DNA of 64,000 bases from Cordylochernes scorpioides. Lineage: Eukaryota; Arthropoda; Arachnida; Pseudoscorpiones; Chernetidae. Every line of letters starts with the position of its first letter. Positions within the stretch are counted from its first letter, which is position 1. Below the pieces are notes generated by a model. That model was not told the DNA's origin. It ran no database searches and was given only the letters and a program-made list of their open reading frames with translations. Shown here one piece after another: positions 1 through 10,599 of the stretch. The translations under genes and the position numbers were made by a program. The DNA is taken from NCBI GenBank assembly GCA_030710605.1, contig CP092870.1, forward strand, positions 92,061,042-92,125,041. Direction: 5' to 3'.

Positions 1-179
1 AATATCGGATCACATGGTGATGACCGACTTGACTATGGGATGAATTGAGAGAGAGGTCTCTAGAGCAGAGGTTACCTTGGTGAGAGCGAGTCGAAGCCTG
101 ATCCGAACTCGGTGGGAGCGAAGCGACTACTAACTATCCTAGGTTCTCGATTTAACACCAAGAGTTTTCTTCTTTCCCA

Positions 180-312
180 TTGGCGGGAAGCTATCACGTG
201 GACTTTTTTCTATTGGTTGACCTACTTAGGTATTGTTCCCTAATTGGTAGGAAGATGTCACATGGCCGTTGGCTATTGGTTGACCTATTTAGGTGTTATC
301 TTCTAATTGGTC
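180..312. repeat. two-copy tandem duplication, about 66 bp
   Basis: Two adjacent imperfect copies share the core CTATTGGTTGACCTA, followed by TTAGGT and CTAATTGG. Each carries inverted CCAAT boxes, and the first also has GGCGGGAA. This could be degraded promoter sequence or simply a duplicated repeat. Confidence 0.5.
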
Positions 313-632
313 TTTACTGAGGTCTTTGTCGGAAGATATTTCAGGCCTTGCCCAGGAAATACTGGTCGTTAAACTTAGTTTTTAGGATTTCCGGGGTCAT
401 AAGTTTGACTGTGACTTTATTAATAGTTGTGTTCTCTTCTAAGCCTACTTCCTAGGTTTTTCTCTAAGGCGTTCTATCCTCCAGTTACCTTTGTTCTTTC
501 ATTAAATCTTTTTTTAAAACATACATTGTACATACATAGTAGGTCGGAGGGGCATACAGTTATATACAAATTATGACATATATATGTCTGGTTTTAGACG
601 TCTATTTTGACGGAAGAGGCGACCCTTGTCTC

Positions 633-663
<31 letters not shown>

Positions 664-1255
664 ATAGTATTTTTTGAAAAATACAGAAAAGTAAAATATA
701 TTAAGAAATACAGATTTTGAATTTAACTATGAGTGAGAACAGCAAGCTAATTCTGTATCGAATAATACCGTTAAGAGAATTTAAAATTTTATAAAATTAG
801 TTATTATATATGTATATAATCAACATTTAAGTAATAATAAAATATATACTTGCTCGTTAACAAAACCCTATATTTCAAAATGTCGGTGCACAATACTTAA
901 ACGAGATAGAGTGTTCCCATAAATAGAAGCTTTGAAATTTAATAAAGAAAAATTAGCATTCTCTTCGATATGATAATCCCAAGCTGGCAATAACTCAAGT
1001 GGACGGAAAGCTCTTTGCATAATTGAGCGCTCATGTAAGTTAGTCAGTGAGTGAGGATTTAATCAGGACCGTCCGTACCTATTTAATTCTATCCTGAAGG
1101 CCATTAGCAGAGACATAATTGGTGCGTCCCGTAATGATATAAATCATATTAACACGTTTTCATATAATTATTACAATTCATTAAGAGAAATGTGCTGCGG
1201 CCTCATCAATATTCACCAATTAATAAATTTGTTTCCAAATTAGAATAATTGCCAC
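313..1255. other. AT-rich stretch, no gene seen
   Basis: I see no convincing gene. The text around 575-630 (GACGTCTATTTTGACGG, AAGAGGCGACC) recurs inverted or diverged near 27390 and 33350, so it belongs to an unnamed dispersed repeat. A (TA)n tract lies at about 635-661. Confidence 0.5.
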
Positions 1256-1261
1256 AAACGA

Positions 1262-1300
1262 AAATTTTCCCGCGAAAAAAAAAAGGCGGGAATCGCTCGC
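1262..1300. promoter_or_regulatory. paired E2F-like sites
   Basis: TTTTCCCGCGAAAA, a palindromic E2F-type site, is followed within 15 bp by GGCGGGAA, an E2F half-site in AT-rich surroundings. No open frame or obvious donor follows, so this is only a motif observation. Confidence 0.2.
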
Positions 1301-1585
1301 TTTTAAAATTTTCGTCTGCTTCAAAATGTAAACGCAAGTATTTTTATTTGAAAAAAAAATTATATAAAGTGTGTGTAAAGTTTCTTGGTTTTAATTTTTT
1401 ATTATAAGAAATGAATATTTATAAAATAATAATGTTATTAAGAGGCATTTTTTTAAATGTATATATTCTGTTTCAAATTATTTAAATTTCTTAAATTTAC
1501 TTAAAAGGGTTTTCTCTAAACGTAATTTTTATATAGGAACATTTTGTTTTAATTAAGCTAATAGATGATATATAATCCCCCCTCT

Positions 1586-1922
1586 CCCTTATGGACAAAA
1601 CTTAAGGAAATTGTACCTTTTAAGATTTTATCGGGATTAGACAATAACTCTGACAGATATTTGATACACAGACAAAAGATACACAGAATTAGATGCACTG
1701 AATAGGACCTTTGGGAAAGGCCGCTGCTTATTATAAAACAGCTCGAGGAGCATGAACTCATGGAATTCGTGTAATCTTTACACAAGGGGATAAGAAAAAA
1801 ACAACAACAACAAGATACACAGATAATCAAGTGTGAACAAAATTGACTCTGTCTTCTAAAAATGATCGACAACTGTCGACATCAAAGACTTTCCACTTCC
1901 TTAAGTTTTGTTCTTAAGTGCA
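1586..1922. repeat. MITE-C copy with internal insertion
   Basis: MITE-C is a roughly 205-215 bp element flanked by TA, with TIR CACTCATGGACAAAACTTAA. Here the left end (ATGGACAAAACTTAAGG) and right end (CCTTAAGTTTTGT) are separated by extra sequence at about 1681-1810. A second right end lies at 1963-2010. Better copies are at 28192, 28605 and 43623. Confidence 0.6.
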
Positions 1923-1984
1923 CATAGCGAAAGCAAAAAAAAAAAAAGATCAACTCCGAAAGGAGCGACTTAATCCTTTCCACT

Positions 1985-2160
1985 TCCTTAAATTTTGTCC
2001 ATGAGAGTATATTATAAGAGAGAATGAATTGATGATGAAAAGAGTTCTGGATGATGAAATGAATAGAAAAAGAGGGATAGGAACGGAAGAAAGATTAGAG
2101 TGATGGACTGGATGGGAAGCTATGAAGAAATAAAGAAAATAGTTTTTACAAAAATATACA
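1985..2160 (-). repeat. single diverged copy of the 95-bp array unit
   Basis: Read on the minus strand this has the order CTTTATTTCTTCATAGCTTC, CCATCCAGTCCATCA, then GAACTC. That matches the unit amplified at 53160-54770 and the single copy at 10060-10325. Confidence 0.45.
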
Positions 2161-2343
2161 TAAGCATAACGACACTAGTAACCAGAACCCACTCAAAGAC
2201 AGATCCAATCCGACCTTGATAGGATGTATCTCCTCTGAGAATTATTCTCGCCAAGTTCCTCAAACCAATCATCGAGCATGTTGAGCATGCAGCCAACATG
2301 CCTGGGACTGTCTAAACTTATGGAGGATTTGGGCTCCTGAGAT

Positions 2344-2375
2344 CCAGACGTCCTTTCGGTGAAGGCCTCGTCTGG
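2344..2375 (-). ncRNA. decayed hammerhead-like core
   Basis: The minus strand reads CAGACGA, a GGCC..CC hairpin, then GAAA and GACGTC. The uridine of the CUGANGA core is replaced by A. The locus shares GAGGCCTTC..CCGAA with 6018-6050, so it looks like a relic of one repeat family and is probably inactive. Confidence 0.25.
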
Positions 2376-2994
2376 TGTACATATTTCCTACACTGTTTTA
2401 AACTTTGTAAACTCTCTTTTGACCGTTGACTAGATGTCAATAAACTAATTTTTAATTGTCAATTGGCACTCAAAGACAGAGAAACTGGATCTAACAATTG
2501 AGAATAATGCTTGAACATAGTGTATGAAGAAATTATGGCATAAGAGCTTTCAAGAAAACCGTTCTCACACTTGGTTATTAAAGATAAGTCCATACATTTC
2601 CTCGTATAACTCCGATAAACCATTAGAAAAATCACTTTGTTAAAAATATTATGTTTTATTTGTGTGTGTGTGTGAGAATAAAAAATCGTGTTTAAAAAAT
2701 AGTTTTATTTTTTATATTTTATCTCTAACCAGGTTATCCTTCAAACTTCAGACTTCTTTGTTTTATTAACACAAGAGTAGACACACACAATGAAATATCA
2801 AGTTATGACGTTAATCCGAGATTTTGATTTTTCCTTTGATATTCTTCAAGGAGATAACGGGCTAAAATTAGTGATTCTCTTTGGAAGGCATCAAGATTGT
2901 AAACCTTTAGAAATAGAAAAACTTGAGAGATCAAATATAATGAAAAAATGATAGAAAAAATATAAAAAAGTCAGGTGTTGATATTAAAAATAAA

Positions 2995-3225
2995 AATGGC
3001 ATATCCTGACTAGAAGCACATGTGTTTCACAAAAGCAGCGTGACGAGCGCCAAAAGCGCAAAACGCTTTCGTGGATGCCTTTTCTTGATTTATTAAGAAA
3101 TTGGGTTGTCCAAATATCAGGGAACAGGATAAAATAATGTTTAGTTGATTTCTGTTCCATCAGAAGGCGCTCTGCTATCTGTATAGCATATGTGCTCCTG
3201 TTCAGGATATGCCATTTTTATTTTT
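2995..3225. repeat. foldback-H element
   Basis: The ends carry TGGCATATCCTGAC and its inverse. The inside matches the near-perfect palindrome at 52302-52568 (TCAGGGAACA, TGTTTAGTTGATTTCTGTTC). This copy is diverged and its left arm is replaced by a GCGCCAAAAGCGC segment. Confidence 0.55.
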
Positions 3226-3229
3226 TATT

Positions 3230-4058
3230 AAATATAATACATATTTAAAAAGGTAACATAAACAATCAAATATTAAGTTATGAAATAACGTCAAACAGAG
3301 ATTTTTCTCTCTTTTTCGGGATATTCCCTAGAGATATGAAGAGCACGCTAAGATTAGTGATTCTTTGGAAGTCATCAAGATAGTAAACCTTTAAAAATAG
3401 AAAGACCTAAGATATTAAAAAACACATATTTATATAAAAAAGGTAACATATATTCAATTCAGAATAACGTATTTTAATGAATATTTTTACTCACTTTCAC
3501 ATAAAGAAATACTCAAAATAAACTTAGTATAATTCATTTCTATTATTAAAAAGAGAGAAAGAAAGAGATTTAGTTTAAAAATGCAAATAGAAATAGGATG
3601 AAGGAAGGGTGAGTTATGGGCTACCATTAAATAAAACAGAAGCAGAACGATCACCGTTCCCAAACATTTATTTTAAATACAGGCGGAGCATATTCAAACA
3701 AAGTGGTAGATCCCCGTTTGTTTTAGAGCAATGACAATAAATATTTCCGAGAAACCAATAAAAATGAAAAAATAAAACTTGCACGCTCACATCAGAAATA
3801 AAGTCGTTTTATAATTGACATACAAAAATTGAGATTATATAAGAAAGGCTTTATTGCTCTTGCGTGTGATTGAAGTTACTGTTATTATTTTATGACTCTT
3901 ATAAATGTTTCTTGCATCTATATAATGTGTCCATTTGTGTGTAGGCTTTCTTCTCCAATTAGAGTTGTCTATGAAGATTAAATCAGTTCAAAAGGAATTT
4001 TTTGTTGGAAGTCTTGGCATTGGCGGTGGAATCCTGTTAGTCAGTCTCTAAACATGTA
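3230..4058. other. AT-rich, no gene seen
   Basis: No convincing coding region or known repeat. The text at about 2800-2890 recurs near 3270-3370 (AAGTTATGA.., GATTTTTC.., TTAGTGATTCTTTGGAAG), so a diverged direct duplication is present. Confidence 0.4.
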
Positions 4059-5478
4059 CACTGCGTGACATTGAAAATGGAACACCAAGAAATAGTGGCC
4101 AGAAAATTATGCAAATTTCAGGGTAGACGCGCCTAACCGAGTTATGCAAATGATGTAAAATGCGCAGCTCTCGTGCGCACATGGAGTAAGATATAAGGGA
4201 AGGAACTTGCAGAAAGGACAGTATTCGTGTCGTTATTTCTTCAAGGAAAATCATTGTAGAATTTTTTTTCTTGTGTCAAAAGACACGTGTAATAACAGAG
4301 AATGCCAGGTCATCGGTAAACGGAGGCAGTTCAAGCAAACAGACGCTTTTACGAGGGGCATGGTGATCGGACTGAAAAGGGCAGGTTGGTCCATACGTCA
4401 AATCGCAGCTGATACACACCTTGGTGCGTCCACGGTGCACCGACTGTGGAGAAGATGGTTGGAACAAGGAAATCTGGCAATTTATAGGAATGCCGGTGCA
4501 ACCAGAGTGACGTCAGCACGTGTGGATCGGCGTATCCTTCGACAAGCAGTGGCGGCCCCACAAGCCACTTGTACCGCCATCCTGCAACATGTGCAAGACA
4601 CCCTAGATCATTCCATCTCGACCAGAACCATTTCCCGTCGATTGGTTGCTAATGGCTTGCACTCATGCCGTCTGCTAAGAAGACTGCCATTGACCCCACC
4701 GAATAGGCGCCAACGTTTGGAATGGTGCCGGGCTAGATCGACGTGGATGACGGAATGGCACAGGGTCGTGTTCTCAGATGAGTCGCGTTTCTGCTTGTCC
4801 AGTGATAGTCGCCGTGTACGCGTGTGGCGTCGACGTGGAGAAAGGTCCAATCCGGCAGCAATTGTGGAACGCCCCACCGTGCGACAACGTGTAATCATGG
4901 TTTGGGGCGCAATCGCGTATGATTCCAGGTCACCTTTACTTCGTATTCAGGGCACTATGACGGCCCAACGATACGTTGATGATGTGCTGCGACCAGTGAC
5001 ACTCCCCTACCTTCAGGGGGTACCCAATGACTTTTATCAGCAGGATAACGCCCGACCGCATACTGCTCGCATTAGCCAACAAGCTCTGCAAGATGTACAG
5101 ATGCTTCCCTGGCCACCGTACTCTCCTGATCTCTCACCAATCGAGCACGTCTGGGACATCATTGGACGCCGTTTGCATGCCTTGCCACAGCCGCGTTCAG
5201 AAGACGAACTGTGGCAAATGGTTGAGAGGGAATGGAGAGCCATCCCTCAGGACGCCATCCGTACTCTGATTGACTCTCTACCTAGACGTGTTGCTGCGTG
5301 CATCGCCGTCCGCGGTGGTCCTACTTGCTACTAAGCCGACGCCGTTCTCGCTCTGTATTATGACTATCATTTTGAAATAAAGATCACTTATTGTTCGTCC
5401 CTGTCTCTCTCTGTCTGCCGAGTTTCATCACTTTCTGGCCACTATTTCTTGGTGTTCCATTTTTAATGTCACGCAGTG
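4059..5478 (+). mobile_element. Tc1-like DNA transposon, near complete
   Basis: The element is 1420 bp with TA dinucleotides at 4057-4058 and 5479-5480. Its TIRs of about 49 bp are almost perfect and begin CACTGCGTGACATT; the only difference I noticed is one base just after this. It contains one long transposase frame. Good TIRs plus an open frame suggest relatively recent insertion. Confidence 0.9.
4207..5334 (+). CDS. Tc1-like transposase (DDE)
   Basis: The transposase would bind the TIRs and cut and paste the element in the nucleus. An N-terminal paired helix-turn-helix is visible at about residues 40-90 (AFTRGMVIGLKRAGWSIRQI). The DDE domain shows FSDESRF, QQDNARPH and SPDLSPIEHVWD, the three acidic residues of the IS630-Tc1-mariner superfamily. 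By hand count the last two are about 32 residues apart, shorter than the 34 of classical Tc1. The C-terminus RRVAACIAVRGG is usual for the group. The annotated Met at 4207 lies in what should be the 5' leader. The family-like start MPGHR is at 4302 in another frame, one base out of register with KRRQF. So the native start was probably lost to a 1-nt indel, and the long frame is open partly by chance. Confidence 0.85.
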   Translation: MQKGQYSCRYFFKENHCRIFFLVSKDTCNNRECQVIGKRRQFKQTDAFTRGMVIGLKRAGWSIRQIAADTHLGASTVHRLWRRWLEQGNLAIYRNAGATRVTSARVDRRILRQAVAAPQATCTAILQHVQDTLDHSISTRTISRRLVANGLHSCRLLRRLPLTPPNRRQRLEWCRARSTWMTEWHRVVFSDESRFCLSSDSRRVRVWRRRGERSNPAAIVERPTVRQRVIMVWGAIAYDSRSPLLRIQGTMTAQRYVDDVLRPVTLPYLQGVPNDFYQQDNARPHTARISQQALQDVQMLPWPPYSPDLSPIEHVWDIIGRRLHALPQPRSEDELWQMVEREWRAIPQDAIRTLIDSLPRRVAACIAVRGGPTCY

Positions 5479-5737
5479 TATATCACAGCACCCATGGCCT
5501 CTAAATCTCCTCGGCGATCTTCAGTTTGTCTTCCCTAATTTACCCAGCATCTCCACCAAAATACCACGTGGAAAATTAGGAAAGACAAACTTCAACACAG
5601 AAATTTATTTAAGGCAAGAACAAACTATGAATAATAAACAAAAGATAATCAATGAGGGAAGTTTACAAAGTAACAAAATATAAACAAAAATGATACTCTT
5701 GTTAATAAAATAATAAATATTTTTCTACAATATATTT

Positions 5738-5945
5738 TTATGATACATTAGCTCGTCATATGTTATGAATATTCGAAAATATTATAGACACGTATGATTA
5801 TTTTGAAAATTAAACAATTTCTACCGCCCTTACTGTAATGGAAAAATTAATGTCTCTCCCTTTAATTTTTCCATAGCAGTAAGGACAGTAGAAATTGTTT
5901 ATTTTTAATACGCGTCTATAATAGTTTCGAATATTCTTTAATATC
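5738..5945. repeat. MITE-A, compact copy
   Basis: The terminal block ATACATTAGC..GTCAT is followed by TATTCGAAAATATTATAGAC, then AACAATTTCTACCGCCCTTA and the inverted repeat of these. It is one of many MITE-A copies (7155-7265, 9325, 13555, 23159, 24905, 30405, 50470, 50833). Confidence 0.65.
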
Positions 5946-6017
5946 TTTAAATTAATCTCTCCTATTCTTATAAAGAACAATCGTAGCACTTATGTTTTTC
6001 CATCAGCTTGATATAAT

Positions 6018-6050
6018 CTTGACGTCCTTCGGGGAAGGCCTCGAGTCTGA
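6018..6050 (-). ncRNA. decayed hammerhead-like core
   Basis: The minus strand reads GACTCGAGGCCTTCCCCGAA, then GGACGTC. This is the same family as 2344-2375, with further core changes. Confidence 0.2.
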
Positions 6051-6075
6051 TGTCAATATATTTATATAATTTATA

Positions 6076-6447
6076 AAACAACACTTGAAGTTACACCGCA
6101 TGAGTTTCTTTTCAACGAAAAATCAAAATTTATTTCAAGGAGAAATATTGACTATTTCTAACCTTTTTGGATGAGGTATGAAAGGGTGAATTATGAAGAG
6201 TAAAAATGAACGGAAAAATACGTCCAGGGTAGCCGAGTGGACACGGCATCTGCCCGGTAAGCGGAACATTGTGGGTTCGTTTCCCATCCCTGGACACTTT
6301 TATTTTTCCGTTCATCATTACTCTTCATAATTCACCCTTTCATACCTCATCCAAAAAGGTTAGAAATAGTCAATATTTCACCTTGAAATAAATTTAGATT
6401 TTTCGTTGAAAAGAAACTCATGCGGTGTAACTTCAAGTGTCGTTTTA
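6076..6447. repeat. foldback-J: inverted arms around a tRNA-like loop
   Basis: Arms of about 145 bp (6076-6221 and 6296-6447) are almost perfect inverted copies. They start ACTTGAAGTTACACCGCATG and end ATGAACGGAAAAATA. The entire unpaired loop is a tRNA-like sequence at 6222-6295. Related pieces lie at 24131-24374, 24446-24600 and 50040-50445. Confidence 0.8.
6222..6295 (+). other. tRNA-like cloverleaf (tRNA-derived, not a normal tRNA gene)
   Basis: An acceptor pairing of 8 bp (GTCCAGGG with CCCTGGAC) is followed by TA at positions 8-9. A perfect D-stem (GCCG/CGGC), an anticodon stem TCTGC/GCGGA and a T-arm GTGGG-TTCGTTT-CCCAT complete the fold. The 7-nt anticodon loop CCGGTAA would place GGT (Thr) as anticodon but has C, not T, at position 33. 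Box A (AGCCGAGTGG) and box B (GGTTCG) are recognisable, so pol III transcription is possible. I regard it as a tRNA-derived module of the foldback element. Confidence 0.65.
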
Positions 6448-6629
6448 CAATCACAGGCCGCAGTGCATTAAAATATATAATTTATATTGCTGATAGCTGT
6501 AATCTTGTTGTAACTTTGTTTTGATGTTGACTTGAAGTCAATAAAGTATGTTTCAATCTCAAATCAGCTTGAAGTAAATAATGAAGATGATAGTTATATA
6601 CATTTAAAAAAAAAACAATATTTAGATTA

Positions 6630-6740
6630 AAAACTGGTACTATTATTATTATTCCTGTATGTACCATCCTACATTTCTGTATGCTTGGAGAATCAAGACT
6701 AAAAGGTCTTAATAAAGCTTTTTGTTGTTGTATTAAGGTT
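6630..6740 (+). repeat. LINE 3' end, short copy
   Basis: CTGTATGCTTGGAGAATC, a small hairpin, TCTTAATAAAGC and TTTTTGTTGTTGTA match in order the ends at 11755, 12966 and 25038. The family terminates in a GTT-type microsatellite tail. Confidence 0.5.
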
Positions 6741-7154
6741 TAAATTTTTCAATAAAAAATTAAAAATAAATATCTTTCGAAATATTTTAATCCCTTGCAT
6801 CATATGATTTGAGGAAAAAAAAAGTATTTTTATAATGCAAACAAGCACTTTTACTAACAAGTAAGTTATCAAAATCCATATTTCCGCTTCTATCTTTGAT
6901 AAACTGGTAGAAGAGCTACTTTGATAGAAACCTTGTTTGTTTTAACCATAAAACAAGATATACTCAATTTGTTAAGATTTATATCAAAAGTCCTAGTATA
7001 AAATCTTTAACAATCTTATATACAAGTATAAGATAGTTGTATAAAAAGGTGAAACTTCATAACCCGACTAACTGAAATTCCTCTATCTGATATATTAAAG
7101 TGGTTGGTTGTTTATTTGGAGGGGAAAACCTCAACCTGGTCCCGATACTAATTA

Positions 7155-7265
7155 TCACACTATTTTTCCATTGCAGTAAGGACAGTAGCAATTGTTTAAT
7201 TTTCTAAAGAATCATACGTGTCCATAATAGTTTCGAATATTCATAACAGATGACGTGCTAATGTA
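7155..7265. repeat. MITE-A right arm
   Basis: TTTCCATTGCAGTAAGGACA, AATCATACGTGTCCATAATA and AACAGATGACGTGCTAATG follow in MITE-A order. It forms the inner part of the right arm of the 5565-7415 inverted repeat. Confidence 0.6.
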
Positions 7266-7689
7266 TCATAAATTCTATTGTAGCAAATTATTTATTATTT
7301 TATTAACAAGAGTATCATTTTTTGTTTATATTTTGTTACTCTGTAAACTTCCATCATTGATTATCTTTTGTTTATCATTTATAGTTTGTTCTTGCCTTAA
7401 ATAAATTTCAATTCGGAAAATATAAAGCAATCCATACTTAAACTCAAAATTCAATTAGCTTAGCATTAAATTTTTTTTTTATGGAAAAGAGGTTTTTATT
7501 CAATATACATTTGGATAAAATGTACTTAGAGTAAAACCCAGGCATCGCACAAATGTCACTCGTCAAGTTAAAAATAAAATAATTGAAAAATAGGTTGTCC
7601 CCTTGTGATTACATCGTCGATTTCTCGATAACCAGTATTCGTGAGGCAATAACGCGTTGAGAAGTTTTCTATGTTTTTAAAAAGAAAAC

Positions 7690-7870
7690 ATTTTAAATTG
7701 TTTCAACGATCTCCGAGTTCTACAACTCTATCAGTTGGTTCAAACAAACAAATGTCTGCCATTTTGTAAATGCAAAAGTTGAACCGTTTTCTACATGTGT
7801 AGTAGTTACTGTAAACGGCATTCGCTAGCTTCCCAACATGATTATCATGACCTGTACTATGTACATTTAG
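7690..7870 (+). repeat. SINE-D 3' fragment
   Basis: GTTGAACCG..CTACATGTGTAG is followed by CAACATGATTATCATGACCT and GTACTATGTAC, the ordered 3' marks of SINE-D (compare 27915-28150). Confidence 0.5.
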
Positions 7871-7931
7871 GAGAGGTAAAACTCTATATACAAATATCTA
7901 ATAATCAATCATACTATATTCCACTTATATA

Positions 7932-9243
7932 CACAGTCTAGCCATAAATTCTGTTACAAACAATTTTATAAATTAAAGGATTAAGAACAAAAACTAATGG
8001 AATATAAATACATATTTTATTAGCCAATAGGACATAGATTTTAAATATATACAAGCATTCAAAATGTTCTCCCTTATTTTTGACACAGGATCTCAAACGT
8101 TCGGGCCACTGATCTATGGCAGCACGCACCTTTTCTATGGGTATTTCTTTCATTGCTCTCACCAATGCTGATTTCAATTGATCCAAATTATGATATCTTT
8201 TATAGCACACCTTCTCCTCTAAATATGCCTACAAACTGTAATCAAGGGGGTTTAAATCAGGGCTTCCAGAGGGCCATTCATTGGCCTTTATGAACTCCGG
8301 AACATTCGTCTCCAATCATTATGGAGTTGATTTGCTTTGTGAGCAGGAGCTGAATCTTGTTGAAATATCCAATGTTCTCCATTAAACATTTTTGTATTCA
8401 GAGGCTTTACTATTTGTTACAAAATGTCTTATTTATAGTTTTTAGCTGTATTTTCTTACCCCTTTGGCACAGAAGTGGAGATCTGTTACACCTTGGTAGC
8501 TAACTCCCCACCAAACCATGACAGAAGAAGGATGGTGACTTTTTCAAGTCTTCTGACTTTCAAAGAAGCTTCTAGAGAGCTACGAGCATATATCCTATCA
8601 TTCTGACAATTAATATTTTCCTCGACAGTGAAAATTTTCTCGTCTGTGAAAAGGATTCTCTCATGCCACCGACCATCATGCTGCGCCAACAACATTTTTG
8701 ATCTAACCCTTCTAATATCTCTAAGAGCAGGGGTTATCAAATGACCTGTGCGTTGTTTGAAAGCTCTCAGTCCAAGGTCTTTGTTGATTATCCTTGAAAC
8801 TATCTTGGAGCTAAATTTATCTGCTTTGCTAAGATATTTTGCTTGCAGTGTCGATTTCGACGAATTCTTTCGCGAATGGCTTTTATAGCTGCTTGCGTTC
8901 GTTGCATGCGAGATCGACCAGATCTTTCAAGGTCATCAATAGTGCAAGCCTTGTTGAACCTTTCAATGATTCGATAAACAAATTGACGCGTAATATTCAA
9001 ATTTTGTAAAAGTTAAAAAAGGGTGAAAGATTTTCGCCTACCTTGTGTAAGGCTATTACAACTATAGGGTTTTCTTTAATACTCAAACCCATTATCAAAA
9101 AACAAATATATTTCGATTTTTTTTCTGAGCACGTGTGCACGAGATATTCAAATAACAACAACTGTATTTTGAATACTTAACGCGGTCAAATTAATTTTTT
9201 ATTACTGATTTGGTTTTGTAACAATATTTATGGCTAGACTAAG
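7932..9243 (-). mobile_element. decayed mariner element, DD37D-like
   Basis: The element is 1312 bp, flanked by TA at 7930-7931 and 9244-9245. Its TIRs include AGTCTAGCCATAAAT and continue with TGTTACAAA. It encodes a broken transposase on the minus strand. Confidence 0.8.
8062..9000 (-). pseudogene. mariner transposase pseudogene
   Basis: Three fragments in two or more frames align in order. First is an N-terminal helix-turn-helix (FVYRIIERFNKACTIDDLER, arginine-rich linker). Second is the first catalytic aspartate in ILFTDEKIFTVEE, followed by QNDRIYA. Third is a second aspartate in FQQDSAPAHKA with SGSPDLNPLDY, which ends in the third aspartate. The C-terminus (RAAIDQWPERLRSCVKNKGEHFE) is present. 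The spacing of the last two aspartates, bridging a frameshift, is about 37, like maT/DD37D elements. Stops and frameshifts near 8480 and 8280 make it non-functional. It sits inside matching TIRs, so it was once an autonomous copy. Confidence 0.75.
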
Positions 9244-9324
9244 TATTTACCTATATTGAAACTTGTAGACACAGTCTCATGTTTTATCCATGTTGACTCA
9301 AAGGGCACGTATTCCAAGTGAACA

Positions 9325-9500
9325 AGAAATTATGAATATTCGAAACTTCATAGACGCGTATGATTCTTTTGAAAATTAAACAATTTCTACTGCCCATACT
9401 GCAATGGAAATTGCAGTAAGGACAGTAGAAATTATTTAATTTTCGAAAGAATCATACGCGTCTATAATTGTTTCGAATATTCATAACAGACGGCATAATA
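9325..9500. repeat. MITE-A, short palindromic copy
   Basis: Inverted arms of about 75 bp carry TATTCGAAAC.., TAGACGCGTATGATTCTTTT and AACAATTTCTACTGCCC around a TGCAATGGAAATTGCA centre. Confidence 0.7.
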
Positions 9501-9890
9501 TGATGCATCATAATATAATTGTTCAAATACAAGAATTTATATACCATTTTAGCGCTATCGCCTCTAATATCTTTCTCTTCTTCAATATCAAAAGAAAATA
9601 AACTATAGGTGGCGTAAATAGAGATGAAACCATTGGTTTTATTCACGTCCGTGAGATTCTCCCAAATTTACAAACACCTAAATAACGGTTTTTTTTTTAA
9701 TTATGTTTGAGCATCCGTTTATTTATATCGATAAGTATAAAGCTAGCGTAGGAAAGTGGAAAGGATGCTATTACAAAAAGAGAGAAAAAAATGATAAATT
9801 CTATTTCATATCTATATAGTTACTCAGTTTTCTTAAGATGGCCCTCTGGTCTTTAGTAAAGACCTACTTCTCTATTAACTAAAAATACAT
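9501..9890. other. no gene seen
   Basis: Low-complexity AT-rich sequence without a recognisable coding region or known repeat. Confidence 0.4.
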
Positions 9891-9894
9891 ATAT

Positions 9895-10030
9895 TGGGTC
9901 AAAATATCATTTATTTTACCAATATTTCAGTTAGCTGAACGTCAAGGTGTTATAATACCTTGATAAAGGTCGGCGTTCTGCCAACTGAAATATTGTCAAA
10001 ATAAATTATATTTTGATCCAATATATATCT
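9895..10030. repeat. foldback-I, short copy
   Basis: TCAAAATATCATTTATTTTA, CCAATATTTCAGTTAGCTGA and the inverse flank a short CAAGGTGTTATAATACCTTG palindrome. The full-length relative is at 35925-36185. Confidence 0.65.
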
Positions 10031-10059
10031 TTTTAATTAAAAATTTATTAATGGATTGC

Positions 10060-10325
10060 TCTATTTTCAAATACTTCTCTATATTGAGTTCTCCTCTTTA
10101 TTTATTGTTAGGTTTTCTCCAGCTTATCTGTACAATTCTTCTTAAGTGTATCTGTTCTTGAGCGGATCAGGGTGTCCAATGAAACACTTCTCTATCTTGA
10201 ATTCTTCTTTTTATTTCTTCATAGATTCCTATTCAGTCCATCAGTCCAATTTATATTTTTCTTACCCTTCTCTTTTCATTCATTTTACTTTTCAGAACTC
10301 TCTTCATCAATCACCAATTTAATCC
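10060..10325 (+). repeat. dispersed single copy of the 95-bp array unit
   Basis: The order is TGTTCTTGAG, CACTTCTCTATCTTGA, CTTTTTATTTCTTCATAG, then AGTCCATCAGTCCAAT. After it comes CATTTTACTTTTCA, as after the array at 54770. It is the unamplified form of the 53160-54770 repeat. Confidence 0.6.
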
Positions 10326-10334
10326 ACCAGAACG

Positions 10335-10480
10335 GCTCTTAGAGCTCTAATGCTGTATTGGATTATTCTGCTTATATATGTTACATTGAAGAGTGGAATC
10401 TTAGAAATAGTATTCAAGCAAACTATGGACATAAGCTTTTAGGACAGTAGAATTACATATAAATAAAAAACGGGATATAT
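10335..10480 (+). repeat. MITE-B internal segment
   Basis: TAGAGCTCTAATGCTGTATT, then GGAATCTTAGAAATAG and ACTATGGACATAAGCTT match 59505-59640, about 85-90% by eye. Confidence 0.55.
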
Positions 10481-10599
10481 AAAAGATGAGGGGAGTTGGT
10501 CTCATGGGAATCCATTTCCCGGATTTAGCAGATAAGAATGGAATGTGTGTTTCCTGCCAAGCTGAGAGAGATTGAATAGACACATGTGGAGATTTTAAA

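Larger units (their letters stand above)
5565..7415. repeat. large composite inverted repeat
   Basis: Left arm about 5572-5960 and right arm about 7150-7415 are inverted copies. Both hold GGCAAGAACAAACTAT or its inverse, the AAACAAAAGATAATCAATGA block, ATGATACTCTTGTTAATAA and a MITE-A end. The interior holds foldback-J and a LINE 3' end. Part of the outer arm (AGGAAAGACAAA..TTTATTT) is also found inside the Helitron at 20300-20340. Confidence 0.6.

Noticed and set aside
1558-1872. 104-codon minus-strand frame rich in Cys and Ser
   Set aside because: It lies across a MITE-C copy and its insert, and the composition follows from low-complexity sequence.
4048-5243. Minus-strand frames over the Tc1 element
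   Set aside because: Shadows of the transposase gene and TIR.
6222-6295. Annotation as a functional tRNA-Thr gene
   Set aside because: Anticodon loop has C at position 33, the copy is the loop of a mobile foldback, and the other two copies are decaying.
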